A DNA stretch of 64,000 nt, from positions 434,001-498,000 of the forward strand of contig NZ_JAAAPL010000003.1 of assembly GCF_011317445.1 (NCBI RefSeq), written 5' to 3'. Numbering within the stretch: position 1 is the first letter of the stretch; the number at the start of each line of letters is the position of its first letter. The position numbers were made by a program, and so were the translations under genes. Source of the DNA: Chelativorans multitrophicus. GTDB taxonomy: Bacteria > Pseudomonadota > Alphaproteobacteria > Rhizobiales > Rhizobiaceae. Positions 1 through 9,136 of this stretch are shown piece after piece. A model generated the notes under the pieces. The model saw only the letters and a list, made by a program, of their open reading frames with translations, made no database searches and had not been told where the DNA came from.

Positions 1-73
1 AGGTTCCGTCGTCCTGGCGATCGACCAGATGGTCATCGAAAATCTTGTCGTAGAGCGTGCGTGGTGCGGTCAT
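1..73 (-). CDS. leuC: 3-isopropylmalate dehydratase large subunit, N-terminal fragment
   Basis: Only the first 24 codons lie in the window; the gene runs off the left edge. The peptide starts [20 protein letters not shown], which is the characteristic beginning of bacterial LeuC. LeuC with LeuD isomerises 2-isopropylmalate to 3-isopropylmalate in leucine synthesis and carries a [4Fe-4S] cluster, but the cluster ligands lie outside the window. The start is the ATG read from position 73 downward, with a modest AGGGAC purine stretch upstream. It lies on the same strand as mgtC-like and rplS genes, an order common near rplS in rhizobia. The identity is clear despite the short fragment. Confidence 0.9.
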   Translation of the reverse strand, partial: MTAPRTLYDKIFDDHLVDRQDDGT

Positions 74-131
74 TGTCGGTAAGTCCCTGAAAGCGGAGGT
101 CTAGCGAAGGCCCATGCGGCCATTTATCCGC

Positions 132-248
132 TTAAGGAAGTCGGCAGAGCAGCGCGCCGGAGATGCGCGCGAAAAAGCGTCCGGGCAGGCGTTTCACGTC
201 CTGCAGCACGAAACCTTTGTAGGCCGGGTGTCCAAAAAGTTCTTCCAT
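132..248 (-). CDS. possible 38-aa small ORF, unknown
   Basis: The 226-base gap between the MgtC-like gene and leuC contains a 39-codon frame beginning MEELFGHPAYKGFV and ending CRLP. Its composition looks protein-like, with alternating charged and hydrophobic residues, but the ribosome binding site is weak and I recognise no family. It could be a real small protein, the remnant of a longer gene, or chance. Nothing else is evident in this gap. Confidence 0.2.
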   Translation of the reverse strand: MEELFGHPAYKGFVLQDVKRLPGRFFARISGALLCRLP

Positions 249-299
249 GGGCCGGATATTTATCAGCGTTTCAATCAATCGGCAATCGCGGCAGGCGCG

Positions 300-794
300 T
301 CATTCCTCGCCTGGCGGCTCCTTCAGCGAAAAGCGCACCTCAAGCCGGCGCAAAACGGCAAGGACGATCGCGCCGAGCAGGCATGAAAGTAGGGCGATGG
401 TCCAAAGCCCAAGGCCCGCGGCCAAACCTGTTGAAGCAGCAAGCCACATGCCGGCACCGGTGGTAAGGCCGCGCACCGTGCCGCGCCGGAAGATGATAAA
501 CCCGGCAGCAAGGAACGCGACGCCGGATGTGATCGCTTCCACCAGACGGATTGGATCCGCTCGCACCTGATCGTCCTGAAAAGCGGCCATCGAAACGATC
601 TCGATCGAGACGACGGCGAAGGTGGCAGAAGCCAGGCACACCAGCATGTGTGTTCTCAAGCCTGCGGGTCGTTCCGCAAGCTCACGCTCAAAACCAAGAA
701 CGCCGCCGAGAATGACGGCGGCGAGCAACCGGGCCGCGATGATCTGCCAGGGCAAGCTCGTGCGCGCGGAGAATTCTTCGAGGAGAATATCCAT
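300..794 (-). CDS. MgtC/SapB family membrane protein
   Basis: This 164-residue protein has four to five hydrophobic segments (about residues 17-34, 48-66, 85-105 and 118-148) and the family signature near residues 35-52, reading FERELAERPAGLRTHMLV, where the Glu-Arg and Arg-Thr-His residues are conserved. MgtC-like inner-membrane proteins are linked to growth in low magnesium and, in pathogens, to survival in macrophages; the family also includes proteins of unknown role. It is shorter than Salmonella MgtC because it lacks the soluble C-terminal domain, as in SapB-type members. The start is the ATG at 794 with AGGCGG upstream. It follows the rplS terminator, so it is probably transcribed separately. 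Confidence 0.85.
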   Translation of the reverse strand: MDILLEEFSARTSLPWQIIAARLLAAVILGGVLGFERELAERPAGLRTHMLVCLASATFAVVSIEIVSMAAFQDDQVRADPIRLVEAITSGVAFLAAGFIIFRRGTVRGLTTGAGMWLAASTGLAAGLGLWTIALLSCLLGAIVLAVLRRLEVRFSLKEPPGEE

Positions 795-868
795 ACCGCC
801 TGCAACGTGGCGCAGCGAAAGGGGTTCCCGCTACAGACACGATGCAATTTTCAGTGGCATGCAGAGTC

Positions 869-896
869 TTGAAAGGGAGCGCACGCGCTCCCTTCG
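869..896 (-). terminator. rho-independent terminator after rplS
   Basis: A perfect nine-pair stem (positions 873-881 with 886-894) closed by a four-base loop lies 23 bases past the rplS stop codon. Read on the minus strand it is followed by TTTC, giving a short U tract. It would end the rimM-trmD-rplS transcript before the MgtC-like gene. Confidence 0.75.
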
Positions 897-916
897 GGAT
901 CTGATAGCGCTGCGGC

Positions 917-1417
917 TTATTCGCTCTTGGCCTCTGCGGCTTCGGCTGCAGCCTTCTCCGCGGCCAGTGCTTCCGCGGCGGCGACCTTCTCGGCCTCGAT
1001 CCGCGCCCTCTCCTGGGCAGCAGCTTCGCGCTCGGCATCATTCAGCTTGCGTGCGCGGGCGCCCGTGTTCTCGCTGATGCGGGCGGATTTGCCGCGGCGG
1101 TCGCGCAGGTAGTAGAGCTTGGCCCGGCGCACTTTGCCGCGGCGCACCACCTCGACCGCCTCCACCAGCGGCGAATAGACGGGAAACACGCGCTCGACGC
1201 CTTCACCGTAAGAGATTTTGCGAACGGTGAAATTCTCTTGCAGGCCAGAACCGGAACGGGCGATGCAGACGCCTTCGAAGGCCTGCACGCGGGTGCGATT
1301 GCCTTCCGTCACGCGCACCTGAACGCGAAGCGTGTCGCCGGGCGAAAAATCGGGAAGGGTGCGCTTGGCGGCAATCTTCTGGGCCTGCTCGGCCTCGAGC
1401 TGACGGATAAGGTCCAT
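917..1417 (-). CDS. rplS: 50S ribosomal protein L19
   Basis: This is L19, which sits at the interface between the 30S and 50S subunits. The core (about residues 1-112) carries the family features [27 protein letters not shown] and [11 protein letters not shown]. The remaining 50 or so residues form an Ala/Glu/Lys-rich tail that is absent from the roughly 115-residue enterobacterial protein; such tails are common in alphaproteobacterial L19. The ATG at 1417 is preceded by AGAGGA. It is the last gene of the rimM-trmD-rplS series, but a 264-base gap separates it from trmD, so it may have its own promoter or leader. Confidence 0.97.
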   Translation of the reverse strand: MDLIRQLEAEQAQKIAAKRTLPDFSPGDTLRVQVRVTEGNRTRVQAFEGVCIARSGSGLQENFTVRKISYGEGVERVFPVYSPLVEAVEVVRRGKVRRAKLYYLRDRRGKSARISENTGARARKLNDAEREAAAQERARIEAEKVAAAEALAAEKAAAEAAEAKSE

Positions 1418-1681
1418 CGTCGTATCCTCTTGTTCTTCTCGAAGCGTCAGAGCGCTCGTCCCGTCGGCAGTGATCTAACCGCCTGAAGAGTGCGCCGAGC
1501 GGCGCAGGAGCGAATTCACGTTCTTTGGTTAATGCCGGGCCACGAACCTTCCATGGCAACCGTGGGCGCGGACATACACGAGATCATCAAGGGAATCAAC
1601 CGGCCGCCCGGCAAAGCCAGCCCGGCCGACCGCGATTGCGGAACGGGTGCGCGCATCCATCCATTTGCGAAAACAGCAGGT
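1418..1681 (-). promoter_or_regulatory. trmD-rplS spacer, possible rplS leader
   Basis: This 264-base spacer upstream of rplS is unusually long for this operon and holds no convincing gene. It contains a GC-rich inverted repeat at 1491-1506 (GCGCCG facing CGGCGC) about 75 bases before the L19 start. Autoregulated ribosomal protein genes often have structured leaders, so a leader or internal promoter is possible; the sequence alone does not prove either. Confidence 0.3.
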
Positions 1682-2389
1682 TCAAGTCCCGCCCTTGGCT
1701 CGATGATATCCGAGCCAGAGATCTGGCCGCCGCTCCCTGGTCAGCTGCTCAGCCTCCGCCGACCGCCACTCCGCGATCTTTCGATGGTTGCCGGAAGTGA
1801 GGACTTCCGGGATTTCACGCCCTTCGAATGTCTGAGGGCGTGTATATTGAGGATGCTCAAGCAGCCCGCTTTCAAAACTCTCCTCCGCCCCCGAGGATTC
1901 GTTCCCCATCACGCCTGGCAGGAGCCGCACCACCGCGTCGAGCAGCACGATTGCCGCCGGCTCGCCGCCCGACAGGATGTAGTCGCCAACGGAAACCTCA
2001 AGCAGGCAGCGTGCTTCGATGACACGCTGGTCCACGCCCTCGAAACGCCCGCAAACGATCACCGCGCCCGGTCCAGTGGCGAGTTCCCGCACGAAGGACT
2101 GGGTCAGCGGCTTGCCGCGCGGGCTCATAAGCAGGCGGGGCCGTGCATCCTCTTCCGGCGAAGCGTGATCAATGGCGCGGGCAAGCACGTCCGCGCGCAT
2201 CACCATGCCGGCGCCGCCGCCGGCGGGGGTGTCGTCGACACTGCGGTGCTTGTCGGTTGCAAAATCACGGATCTGCACCGTTTCGAGCGACCAGGTGCCG
2301 GCAGAGCGGGCGCGGCCGGCAAGCGAAATGTCCAACGGCCCGGGAAACATCTCGGGGTAGAGCGTCAGGACGGTGGCGCGAAAGGTCAA
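1682..2389 (-). CDS. trmD: tRNA (guanine-N1)-methyltransferase
   Basis: TrmD methylates N1 of G37 next to the anticodon of tRNAs for Leu, Pro and Arg, which prevents +1 frameshifting. The 235-residue protein begins [17 protein letters not shown] and contains the trefoil-knot SAM-binding signatures [13 protein letters not shown] and [13 protein letters not shown], plus LLPGVMGN. Length matches the family. Its ATG overlaps the rimM stop in an ATGA arrangement, so the two are translationally coupled. Confidence 0.97.
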   Translation of the reverse strand: MTFRATVLTLYPEMFPGPLDISLAGRARSAGTWSLETVQIRDFATDKHRSVDDTPAGGGAGMVMRADVLARAIDHASPEEDARPRLLMSPRGKPLTQSFVRELATGPGAVIVCGRFEGVDQRVIEARCLLEVSVGDYILSGGEPAAIVLLDAVVRLLPGVMGNESSGAEESFESGLLEHPQYTRPQTFEGREIPEVLTSGNHRKIAEWRSAEAEQLTRERRPDLWLGYHRAKGGT

Positions 2390-3012
2390 CGGGGTTCTCC
2401 GGCCGACTTCGGTCCGCGCGGACGCGAACCGCGGGCTGATTCAGGCCCTTCGGCCTCATCCTCCTCCCCAGAGAGTTCCGCATTGTCGAGCCCGGCGGTG
2501 ATGCTGTCGATGCGGATCGTGTTGTTGGAAAGGTCGATATCGGGCACTGCGTCTCGCGTGAAGGGGATTATTACGGTCGGTCCGGAATTTTCCCTGAACT
2601 CGAGGAGATCGCCGGCGCCGAAATTGTGGACCGCCACCACGCGCCCTAGGTTTTCGCCCTTCTCGTCCAGCACCGCCATGCCGATGAGATCGGCGTAATA
2701 GAACTCCTCCTCTTCGAGCTTTTCCGGCAGTGCCGACCGATCCACAAAGAGCGCCTCGCCATTGAGAGCCTCGGCCGCGTTGCGGCCATCAACGCCCTTG
2801 AAACGGACGATGACTACCTCTTTCGCTGGCCGTATGGCCGCCACTTGGAGCACCCGCCCGTCCACCATATGGAGCGGGCCATAGCTGCCGAGCGCCATCG
2901 GATCCTCTGTGAAGGTCTTGACCCGGACTTCCCCTTTGATGCCGTGGGCTGCGCCGATCACGGCGAGCTGTACCGGGTTCTCGATCCCTGCTGGAGCTTT
3001 TGGCTTGGCCAT
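2386..3012 (-). CDS. rimM: 16S rRNA processing protein RimM
   Basis: RimM binds ribosomal protein S19 and helps mature the 30S head. The protein (208 residues from the chosen start) has the N-terminal RimM barrel, with [17 protein letters not shown] at about residues 17-33, and the PRC-barrel half around [16 protein letters not shown] and FGAGDLLEF. The C terminus is a charged, low-complexity tail. An ATG four codons upstream (3024) is also open, but 3012 has a better spaced GGAAA. It overlaps trmD by four bases. The gene normally upstream, rpsP, is absent; zapA sits there instead, only 48 bases away. Confidence 0.95.
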   Translation of the reverse strand: MAKPKAPAGIENPVQLAVIGAAHGIKGEVRVKTFTEDPMALGSYGPLHMVDGRVLQVAAIRPAKEVVIVRFKGVDGRNAAEALNGEALFVDRSALPEKLEEEEFYYADLIGMAVLDEKGENLGRVVAVHNFGAGDLLEFRENSGPTVIIPFTRDAVPDIDLSNNTIRIDSITAGLDNAELSGEEDEAEGPESARGSRPRGPKSAGEPR

Positions 3013-3027
3013 GTGGGTTTCCATCGC

Positions 3028-3044
3028 ACCGGCGGCGCGCCGGT
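3028..3044. repeat. short perfect hairpin between zapA and rimM
   Basis: Seven-base arms ACCGGCG and CGCCGGT flank a three-base loop, 16 bases before the rimM start codon. There is no U tract. It might be a weak terminator for zapA or affect rimM translation; it also marks the point where the usual rpsP-rimM order is broken. Confidence 0.35.
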
Positions 3045-3060
3045 TGCTTCTGGCGCATTC

Positions 3061-3420
3061 TTACGAGCCTGCCAGCTTTGCAGCAACTGCCTCGATGCGC
3101 TCGGCGATTTGAGCGAGGGCACCCGTCAGCGCAGCATCATTTTGGTCTGCCTTAAGCAGTGCATCGTCGCGCGTCTTTCGCAACGTCGCAATCTCGCTTT
3201 CGAGGCCGCGCATCCGCCTCTGCAGCTCAGAAAGCTCGTCCATGACCATGATGCCCGCCATAACGGTGACGCGCTGATCGCCGATCTCGCCAAAGGAGTC
3301 CTTCAGATGGGCGACATAGCGGTCGAACCGTTGCGCGAGGTCCACGAGGTGTTCTTCCTGGCCCTCTTCACAAGCCATACGATATGCCTTGCCGTCGATC
3401 GTTACTGTAACTTGGGCCAT
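3061..3420 (-). CDS. zapA: cell division protein ZapA
   Basis: ZapA binds FtsZ and promotes protofilament bundling at the division site. The 119-residue protein has the ZapA start (MAQVTVTIDGKAYRM, then a LVDLAQRFDRYVAHLKD helix) and a long C-terminal coiled coil from about residue 60. Its start lies four bases after the stop of the DUF4164 gene, indicating one transcript. In many proteobacteria zapA precedes the 6S RNA gene and a 5-formyltetrahydrofolate cyclo-ligase; neither follows here, where rimM comes next. Confidence 0.9.
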   Translation of the reverse strand: MAQVTVTIDGKAYRMACEEGQEEHLVDLAQRFDRYVAHLKDSFGEIGDQRVTVMAGIMVMDELSELQRRMRGLESEIATLRKTRDDALLKADQNDAALTGALAQIAERIEAVAAKLAGS

Positions 3421-3424
3421 ATTT

Positions 3425-3697
3425 CTACCGATCCAGAACGGCGCGGATCGTTTCCATCGCCGCTACCAGCCTGCGCGATACTTCGCGATTGACTTCCGAA
3501 AGCCGTTCCGCCCGCGCCTCGGATTTGTCGATCTCCTGCGCCAGGCGCGCACGATCGGCGCCCATCCGCTGCACTTCGGCTTCGGCTTCAGAGAAATCGC
3601 GTTCTCGCTCAAGCCTGGCGTCAGACGCAGCCTCCAGGCTGTCGATGGCCTTTCCGAGGCGTATGAGAACTTCTCTCAGCGTGGCTTCCCCACTCAT
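3425..3697 (-). CDS. DUF4164 coiled-coil protein
   Basis: This 90-residue protein is almost entirely predicted coiled coil, rich in Glu, Arg, Ala and Leu (for example DRARLAQEIDKSEARAERL). It matches the alphaproteobacterial DUF4164 family, which typically lies directly before zapA. The function is not established; position and structure suggest a division-related partner. I chose the ATG at 3697 because GGGGA lies nine bases upstream; ATG 3706 is an alternative. Confidence 0.75.
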   Translation of the reverse strand: MSGEATLREVLIRLGKAIDSLEAASDARLERERDFSEAEAEVQRMGADRARLAQEIDKSEARAERLSEVNREVSRRLVAAMETIRAVLDR

Positions 3698-3760
3698 CGC
3701 AAACATCCCCGGCCGCCCCCGCCCGCGAATAACGCGCAATCAGAAGATTTTACCCGCAAA

Positions 3761-3790
3761 AGATTACGCGGTGGGTGAATCACCCGTCAA
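3761..3790 (-). promoter_or_regulatory. candidate promoter of the DUF4164-zapA unit with palindrome
   Basis: On the minus strand a TTGACG -35 (3785-3790) and a TAATCT -10 (3761-3766) are 18 bases apart. The spacer contains the palindrome GGGTGA-A-TCACCC (3773-3785), which could be an operator. No other feature competes in this spot. Confidence 0.45.
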
Positions 3791-3892
3791 CATGCCGGAC
3801 GGTCAAATCCCCCGGTTTGCTGGCCAAGAGAAGAGGTTTCTCGAAAAATGGAGGCTGGTAAGGGGCGAACCTTTCCGATGTGCGGCTGTTTA

Positions 3893-3920
3893 TTGACTTG
3901 AGCAACGCAACTGCTATGTG
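3893..3920 (+). promoter_or_regulatory. candidate tkt promoter
   Basis: TTGACT at 3893-3898 is followed by CTATGT/TATGTG at 3914-3920, fitting the rhizobial vegetative pattern TTGAC-N17-CTATAT with one mismatch. It lies about 70 bases before the transketolase start. Confidence 0.6.
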
Positions 3921-3987
3921 TCGCCTGCTTTTGCGGGCGCGAGCCCCGCCAGTGCCCGACAGACCGCAGCCGACCCAGCGAGCGCAC

Positions 3988-5976
3988 ATGATCTCACGCG
4001 AAAAACACGACCGGATGGCGAATGCGATCCGTTTCCTTTCGATGGATGCCGTCGAAAAGGCCAAGTCCGGACATCCGGGCCTTCCCATGGGGACGGCTGA
4101 CATTGCGACAGTCCTTTTCACGCGGTTCATGAAACATGACCCGAAGACGCCCCATTGGCCGGATCGCGATCGCTTCGTCCTTTCGGCGGGCCACGGCTCG
4201 ATGCTGCTTTACTCGCTGCTCCACCTGCTGGGCTACGAGGACATCACAATCGAGGAAATCAAGAATTTCCGCCAGCTCGGCTCGCGTACGGCAGGTCATC
4301 CCGAATATGGCTTCGCTGCCGGCATCGAGACGACGACCGGCCCTCTCGGCCAGGGCTTCGGCAATGCCGTGGGCATGGCGATCGCCGAGCGTCTGCTCAA
4401 CGCCCGCTACGGTGACGACCTTGTCAATCACTTTACCTATGCCCTGGTAGGCGATGGCTGTCTGATGGAAGGCATCAGCCAGGAGGCCTTGACGCTCGCC
4501 GGCCACCTCAGGCTCAACAAGCTAATCGTCCTCTTCGACGATAACCATATCTCCATTGACGGCCCTGTCTCGCTTGCCGATTCCACCGATCAGTGCGCGC
4601 GCTTTGCCGCTTCGGGCTGGAATACGCTGCGCGCCGACGGGCATGATCCCGACGCGATCGCTTCGGCCATCGAGACTGCGCGCCAGTCCGATCGGCCGAC
4701 GCTGATCGCCTTCCGCACCACTATCGGCTACGGCTCGCCGAGCAAAGCCGGCACGAACAAGGTGCATGGCTCTCCTCTCGGCGCCGACGAGATCGCCAAG
4801 ACACGCTCAGCTCTCGGCTGGGATTCACCCCCCTTTGTTGTACCGTCTGAGGTTCTAGACGACTGGCGGCTGGCCGGCCTTCGCTCGGCCAAAGAGCGTG
4901 GCTCGTGGGAAAAGCGCCTTGCCGCCGCCGATACCGAGACGCGCGCGCAGTTCGAGCGGCGCATGCGCGGCGATCTCCCGGCGGCCTTTCCGGGCGTCAT
5001 CGTCGATTACAAGAAAAAGCTGGCGCAGCAGAATACCGCCGTTGCTACCCGAAACGCTTCCGAGATGGCGCTTGAGGTGATCAACGATTGTATTCCCGAG
5101 ACGGTGGGTGGCTCCGCCGACCTGACTGGCTCCAACAACACCAAAACGAGCCAGACGACTCCAATCACGCCTACGGACTTTTCAGGCCGCTACATACATT
5201 TCGGCATTCGCGAGCACGCGATGGCGGCCGCCATGAACGGAATTGCCTTGCATGGCGGTTTGATCCCTTACGGCGGCACCTTTCTGACTTTCTCCGATTA
5301 TGCCCGGCCGGCCATGCGGCTTGCTTCCTTGATGCATATTCGTTCCATCTTCGTCATGACGCACGATTCCATCGGTCTCGGCGAGGACGGCCCAACGCAT
5401 CAACCGGTCGAGCATCTGGCTGCCCTGCGCGCTATCCCGAATCACAATGTTTTCCGTCCCGCGGATGCTACGGAAACCGCTGAATGCTGGCAGCTTGCCC
5501 TTGAATCGAGGAAGACGCCCTCCACCATCGCCTTGACGCGCCAGAAACTTCAGCCCGTGCGCCTTGAATTCGAGGAGGAGAACCTGTGTGCCCGCGGAGC
5601 TTACGAACTTCTGCCCGCCAGCGACGAAGCGAAGGTGACAATCTTCGCCAGCGGCTCGGAAGTGGAAATCGCCGTAAAGGCTCGTGTCATGCTCGAAGAG
5701 CGGGGATACCCCACGCGCGTCGTCTCGGTGCCCTGTTTCGAGCTGTTTGAAGAGCAGTCGCAGGATTATCAGCGGGCGATTCTTGGTGATGCTCCGGTGC
5801 GGATTGCCATTGAGGCCGGCGTGCGGCAGGGTTGGGATCGCTTTATTGGCGTCGATGGCATCTTCATCGGCATGCACGGCTTTGGTGCCAGCGGACCCGC
5901 GCCCGAGCTCTACCAGCATTTCGGCATCACCGCCGAAGCTGCTGTTGAGGCGGTGGAGGCGCGACTGCCCGATTGA
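3988..5976 (+). CDS. tkt: transketolase
   Basis: Transketolase moves two-carbon units between sugar phosphates in the pentose phosphate pathway, using thiamine diphosphate. The 662-residue protein is full length. It shows the N-terminal [20 protein letters not shown], the ThDP motif from [14 protein letters not shown] to LFDDN, the pyrimidine-domain segment [19 protein letters not shown] and the signature [19 protein letters not shown]. The frame is open further upstream, but homology starts at [10 protein letters not shown], so ATG 3988 is used. It opens a plus-strand cluster with gap, pgk and fda, which joins pentose phosphate and lower glycolytic/gluconeogenic steps. Confidence 0.97.
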   Translation: MISREKHDRMANAIRFLSMDAVEKAKSGHPGLPMGTADIATVLFTRFMKHDPKTPHWPDRDRFVLSAGHGSMLLYSLLHLLGYEDITIEEIKNFRQLGSRTAGHPEYGFAAGIETTTGPLGQGFGNAVGMAIAERLLNARYGDDLVNHFTYALVGDGCLMEGISQEALTLAGHLRLNKLIVLFDDNHISIDGPVSLADSTDQCARFAASGWNTLRADGHDPDAIASAIETARQSDRPTLIAFRTTIGYGSPSKAGTNKVHGSPLGADEIAKTRSALGWDSPPFVVPSEVLDDWRLAGLRSAKERGSWEKRLAAADTETRAQFERRMRGDLPAAFPGVIVDYKKKLAQQNTAVATRNASEMALEVINDCIPETVGGSADLTGSNNTKTSQTTPITPTDFSGRYIHFGIREHAMAAAMNGIALHGGLIPYGGTFLTFSDYARPAMRLASLMHIRSIFVMTHDSIGLGEDGPTHQPVEHLAALRAIPNHNVFRPADATETAECWQLALESRKTPSTIALTRQKLQPVRLEFEEENLCARGAYELLPASDEAKVTIFASGSEVEIAVKARVMLEERGYPTRVVSVPCFELFEEQSQDYQRAILGDAPVRIAIEAGVRQGWDRFIGVDGIFIGMHGFGASGPAPELYQHFGITAEAAVEAVEARLPD

Positions 5977-5982
5977 GAAATT

Positions 5983-6009
5983 TGCGCCGGGAGGCGCAGT
6001 CGGTTTTTT
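5983..6009 (+). terminator. terminator after tkt
   Basis: TGCGCC (5983-5988) and GGCGCA (5993-5998) form a short stem with a GGGA loop, followed five bases later by six T residues. It lies just after the tkt stop and probably attenuates read-through into gap. Confidence 0.55.
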
Positions 6010-6012
6010 AGC

Positions 6013-6037
6013 GGACGCCGCCGCGAAATCGGCGTCC
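6013..6037. repeat. hairpin in the tkt-gap spacer
   Basis: Perfect eight-base arms GGACGCCG and CGGCGTCC flank a nine-base loop, between the tkt terminator and the gap ribosome binding site. It could be part of the gap leader or an operator. Confidence 0.4.
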
Positions 6038-6081
6038 AGCTATGCTTCCATGTATCGTGTCACGCTCGCCGGAGGTAGTTC

Positions 6082-7095
6082 ATGACTGTCAAAGTAGCCG
6101 TAAACGGATTTGGCCGCATCGGCCGCAACATCGTACGCGCCATCTATGAGTCGGGCCGCAAGGATATCGACGTTGTGGCCGTCAACGACCTCGGGCCCGT
6201 TGAGAGCAACGCCCATCTGTTGCGCTATGACAGCGTGCATGGCCGCTTTCCCGGCGAAGTGAAGGTCGAGGGCGATAGCATCAGCATCGGCGCCGACTCC
6301 TTCAAGGTGCTCGCAGAACGCGATCCCTCCAAGCTGCCGTGGAAGGATCTCGGCGTGGACATCGTGCTCGAGTGCACGGGCCTCTTCACGTCCAAGGACA
6401 AAGCTTCTGCGCATCTTGCCGCTGGTGCCAAGCGTGTGCTCGTCTCCGCACCGGCGGATGGCGCCGACATTACGGTGGTCTATGGCGTGAACCACGACAA
6501 GATTACCAAGGACCATGTCGTCCTTTCCAACGCCTCCTGCACCACCAACTGCCTGGCGCCGGTGGCCAAGGTGCTGAATGACGCCTTCGGCATCGAGAAG
6601 GGCTTCATGACCACCGTGCATTCCTATACGGGCGATCAGCCGACGCTGGACACGATGCACAAGGATCTTTACCGCGCCCGCGCGGCAGCCCTGTCGATGA
6701 TCCCAACATCAACCGGTGCTGCAAAAGCTGTCGGTCTCGTCCTGCCAGAACTCAATGGAAAACTCGACGGCGTATCGATCCGCGTTCCCACGCCGAATGT
6801 CTCGGTCATCGATTTCAAATTTGTGCCGAAGCGCAAAGTCACGGTTCAGGAGGTGAATGAGGCCCTCGTTGCCGCGGCCACCGAGGGTCCGCTGAAAGGC
6901 GTCCTTGCCTACACGAAGGAGCCGCTGGTCTCGTCCGATTTCAACCACGATCCAGCCTCCTCCACCTTCGCGCTCGACCAAACCAAGGTAATCGATGGCG
7001 ATCTGGTGCGGGTCATGTCCTGGTATGACAACGAGTGGGGCTTCTCAAATCGCATGGCCGATGTCACGGCGGTCATCGCAAATACGCTCCGCTGA
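6082..7095 (+). CDS. gap: glyceraldehyde-3-phosphate dehydrogenase, type I
   Basis: This enzyme interconverts glyceraldehyde 3-phosphate and 1,3-bisphosphoglycerate. The 337-residue protein has the NAD-binding GFGRIGRN at residues 9-16 and the catalytic SCTTNC with Cys153, and ends with the conserved [18 protein letters not shown] precedes the ATG. In rhizobia a single gap often serves mainly gluconeogenesis together with pgk and fda nearby. A strong terminator follows, so pgk downstream probably depends on another promoter. Confidence 0.97.
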   Translation: MTVKVAVNGFGRIGRNIVRAIYESGRKDIDVVAVNDLGPVESNAHLLRYDSVHGRFPGEVKVEGDSISIGADSFKVLAERDPSKLPWKDLGVDIVLECTGLFTSKDKASAHLAAGAKRVLVSAPADGADITVVYGVNHDKITKDHVVLSNASCTTNCLAPVAKVLNDAFGIEKGFMTTVHSYTGDQPTLDTMHKDLYRARAAALSMIPTSTGAAKAVGLVLPELNGKLDGVSIRVPTPNVSVIDFKFVPKRKVTVQEVNEALVAAATEGPLKGVLAYTKEPLVSSDFNHDPASSTFALDQTKVIDGDLVRVMSWYDNEWGFSNRMADVTAVIANTLR

Positions 7096-7119
7096 TAAAC
7101 GGAACTGTTTTTTGTTAGA

Positions 7120-7149
7120 GGCCCGGCTCTCCGCCGGGCCTTTTTATTT
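7120..7149 (+). terminator. strong rho-independent terminator after gap
   Basis: GGCCCGGC (7120-7127) pairs with GCCGGGCC (7133-7140) around a five-base loop and is followed by TTTTTATTT. Confidence 0.92.
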
Positions 7150-7217
7150 CTGCAACAGCTTGCGCAATCATATAGTTTTACCGCACTTTAGCCGCATGAC
7201 ACGTCTTAGAGAGGTCT

Positions 7218-9068
7218 ATGGATCCGACCATCTATTTGATAACACTCGTTGGCACCGCGCTTGTCCTCATCGCGGCCTTTTCAAGCCTAATAGCGTTTCG
7301 CTTTGGCGCACCCCTCCTTCTCATCTTTCTTGGAATCGGATTGGCGGCCGGAACGGACGGCTTTGGCGGCATCGATTTCGACAACGCTCCTATCGCCTTC
7401 TTTATTGGCTCCCTTGCTCTTGCGGTGATCCTATTCGATTCCGGTTTCGGCACGAGCTTTGCCAGTTTCCGTTCGGCATCCGCGCCAGCCATCGTCTTGG
7501 CCACGGTCGGCGTCATCGCAACCACGGGCCTTATTGCGGTCGCCAGCCACTATGTGGCGGGATTCGCTTGGCTTGAGTCGTTCCTGCTGGGCGCGGCAGT
7601 GGCCTCTACGGACGCGGCTGCGGTGTTCTTCCTCTTGCGTGTCGGTAATATATCAGTGCGAGACCGGGTCCGCTCGACCCTTGAGGTGGAGTCGGGCTCC
7701 AACGACCCGATGGCCATCTTCCTTACGCTTTCGCTCGTGAGCCTCGTCGCTTCCGGTGAGGTTCTCGAGCCGGGCGCACTCGCTGGAGAAATCGTTCTGG
7801 GATTTCTCCAGCAGATGGTTATCGGCCTCGTTGTCGGTCTGCTCGGCGGATATCTCATTGTGCGCCTGGTTCTGCGGCTTCGCCTGGAACAGGGGCTCCT
7901 CCCTATCTTCGTCCTGGCGCTGTCCCTCCTTGTCTTTGCGCTTACGGGAGCCATAGGCGGTTCCGGGTTTCTTGCGGTCTATGTGGCCGGTATGGTCGCC
8001 GGCAATGCTCGCATGCGCTCCACAGGGATGCTGAAGCGCTTCCAGGATGGCGTGACATGGCTGGCGCAGATCATCATGTTCCTGGTGCTCGGCCTTTTTG
8101 CAACGCCATCCCAGTTCGCCGATATTCTGTTGCCAGCTCTTTTCATTGGCTTGTTCCTTATCTTCGTCGCCCGTCCAGTTGCGGTGGCGCTCTGCCTTGC
8201 GCCCTTTCGTTTCACCAAAGCGGAGACGGCCTTCATTTCCTGGGTAGGTCTGCGCGGAGCTGTTTCCATCCTGCTTGCACTCCTGCCGATCTTGCAGGAG
8301 GTCGAGAACGGGCGGGCCATCTTCAACATCGTCTTTATAGTGGTGCTTGTGTCGCTGGTCCTGCAGGGCTGGAGCATCGGCCCGGTTGCGCGCCGGCTCG
8401 GCATGATCCTGCCACCGCGCATCGGCCCTGTGGACAAGGTGGAATTGGAACTGCCGGGTTCGGCCCATCATGAGCTCCTCGCCTACCGCGTCGTGGCGGG
8501 AAGTCCTGTCGAGCGCGGCGAGCGCATTCCGCGCTGGGCACGCCCGTCTCTCGTGGTGCGCGACGGCCGTTCGATGGCGTATCAATATGCAGGCCGGCTG
8601 ATGGCCGGCGACCGCGTGTATATTTTTGTGCCGGACCGCTATCCGCGACTTCTCGATCGCCTCTTCGCAAGCCCCACCGATGTCGATCCAGAGGACGCCG
8701 ATTTCTTCGGCGCTTTCGCGGTGGATCCGAAAAGGCCGATGGCCGATATCGAGGCAGCTTATGCATTGGGGCTGAGTGAGGAAGACCAAGCGCTTCTTAT
8801 CAGCGATTTCGTGCGCATGCGCTTGGGCGGGCGCGCGGAATATGGTGACCGGGTGCCGCTCGGTAGTGTGGAACTCATCGTGCGCGACGTTGATGAAAAT
8901 GGCCATATCACCTCCATCGGCCTCTCCGTCGATCCGCCGCTGCGGCCGCCTCAGGTGCCGGTTTTCATTAGTGCCGGTGAGGCGCTGAGCCGCCTTTGGG
9001 GCTTTTTTCAGCGCCGCCGAAAACCGGGTCGTTCGGCCACGAAAGCAGAGGAAGGCATTCAGGAGTAA
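7218..9068 (+). CDS. potassium/proton antiporter, CPA1 family (NhaP2/CvrA type)
   Basis: The 616-residue protein has about twelve membrane segments in its first 390 residues, with the CPA exchanger signatures [16 protein letters not shown] and [14 protein letters not shown] soluble half follows, containing a TrkA-C type domain (about residues 405-490) and a further CorC/HlyC-like region. This architecture is that of NhaP2/CvrA antiporters, which export K+ in exchange for H+ and are gated by nucleotides or dipeptides. Cytoplasmic pH or osmotic adjustment is the expected role. GAGAGG precedes the ATG. It lies between gap and pgk, separated from gap by a terminator and from pgk by 68 bases, so it and pgk may be cotranscribed. 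Confidence 0.88.
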   Translation: MDPTIYLITLVGTALVLIAAFSSLIAFRFGAPLLLIFLGIGLAAGTDGFGGIDFDNAPIAFFIGSLALAVILFDSGFGTSFASFRSASAPAIVLATVGVIATTGLIAVASHYVAGFAWLESFLLGAAVASTDAAAVFFLLRVGNISVRDRVRSTLEVESGSNDPMAIFLTLSLVSLVASGEVLEPGALAGEIVLGFLQQMVIGLVVGLLGGYLIVRLVLRLRLEQGLLPIFVLALSLLVFALTGAIGGSGFLAVYVAGMVAGNARMRSTGMLKRFQDGVTWLAQIIMFLVLGLFATPSQFADILLPALFIGLFLIFVARPVAVALCLAPFRFTKAETAFISWVGLRGAVSILLALLPILQEVENGRAIFNIVFIVVLVSLVLQGWSIGPVARRLGMILPPRIGPVDKVELELPGSAHHELLAYRVVAGSPVERGERIPRWARPSLVVRDGRSMAYQYAGRLMAGDRVYIFVPDRYPRLLDRLFASPTDVDPEDADFFGAFAVDPKRPMADIEAAYALGLSEEDQALLISDFVRMRLGGRAEYGDRVPLGSVELIVRDVDENGHITSIGLSVDPPLRPPQVPVFISAGEALSRLWGFFQRRRKPGRSATKAEEGIQE

Positions 9069-9136
9069 ATCCCGCCTTGCGTGATGCCGGGCGGGCTGTA
9101 TTTTCCCGCGCGTTGCCAGTTCGAGGAGAGCAAGTC

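Noticed and set aside
1672..1695. A TpsiC-arm-like GGTTCAAGTCC, suggesting a tRNA.
   Set aside because: The stem has a mismatch, no acceptor, D or anticodon arms fit around it, and it coincides with the trmD 3' end.
1490..2698. A 402-codon plus-strand frame across trmD and rimM.
   Set aside because: It is antisense to two genes with clear motifs, and its product is compositionally biased.
7653..8906. A 417-codon minus-strand frame inside the antiporter gene.
   Set aside because: It is a shadow of the antiporter's membrane-coding region, with low-complexity charged sequence and no start signal.
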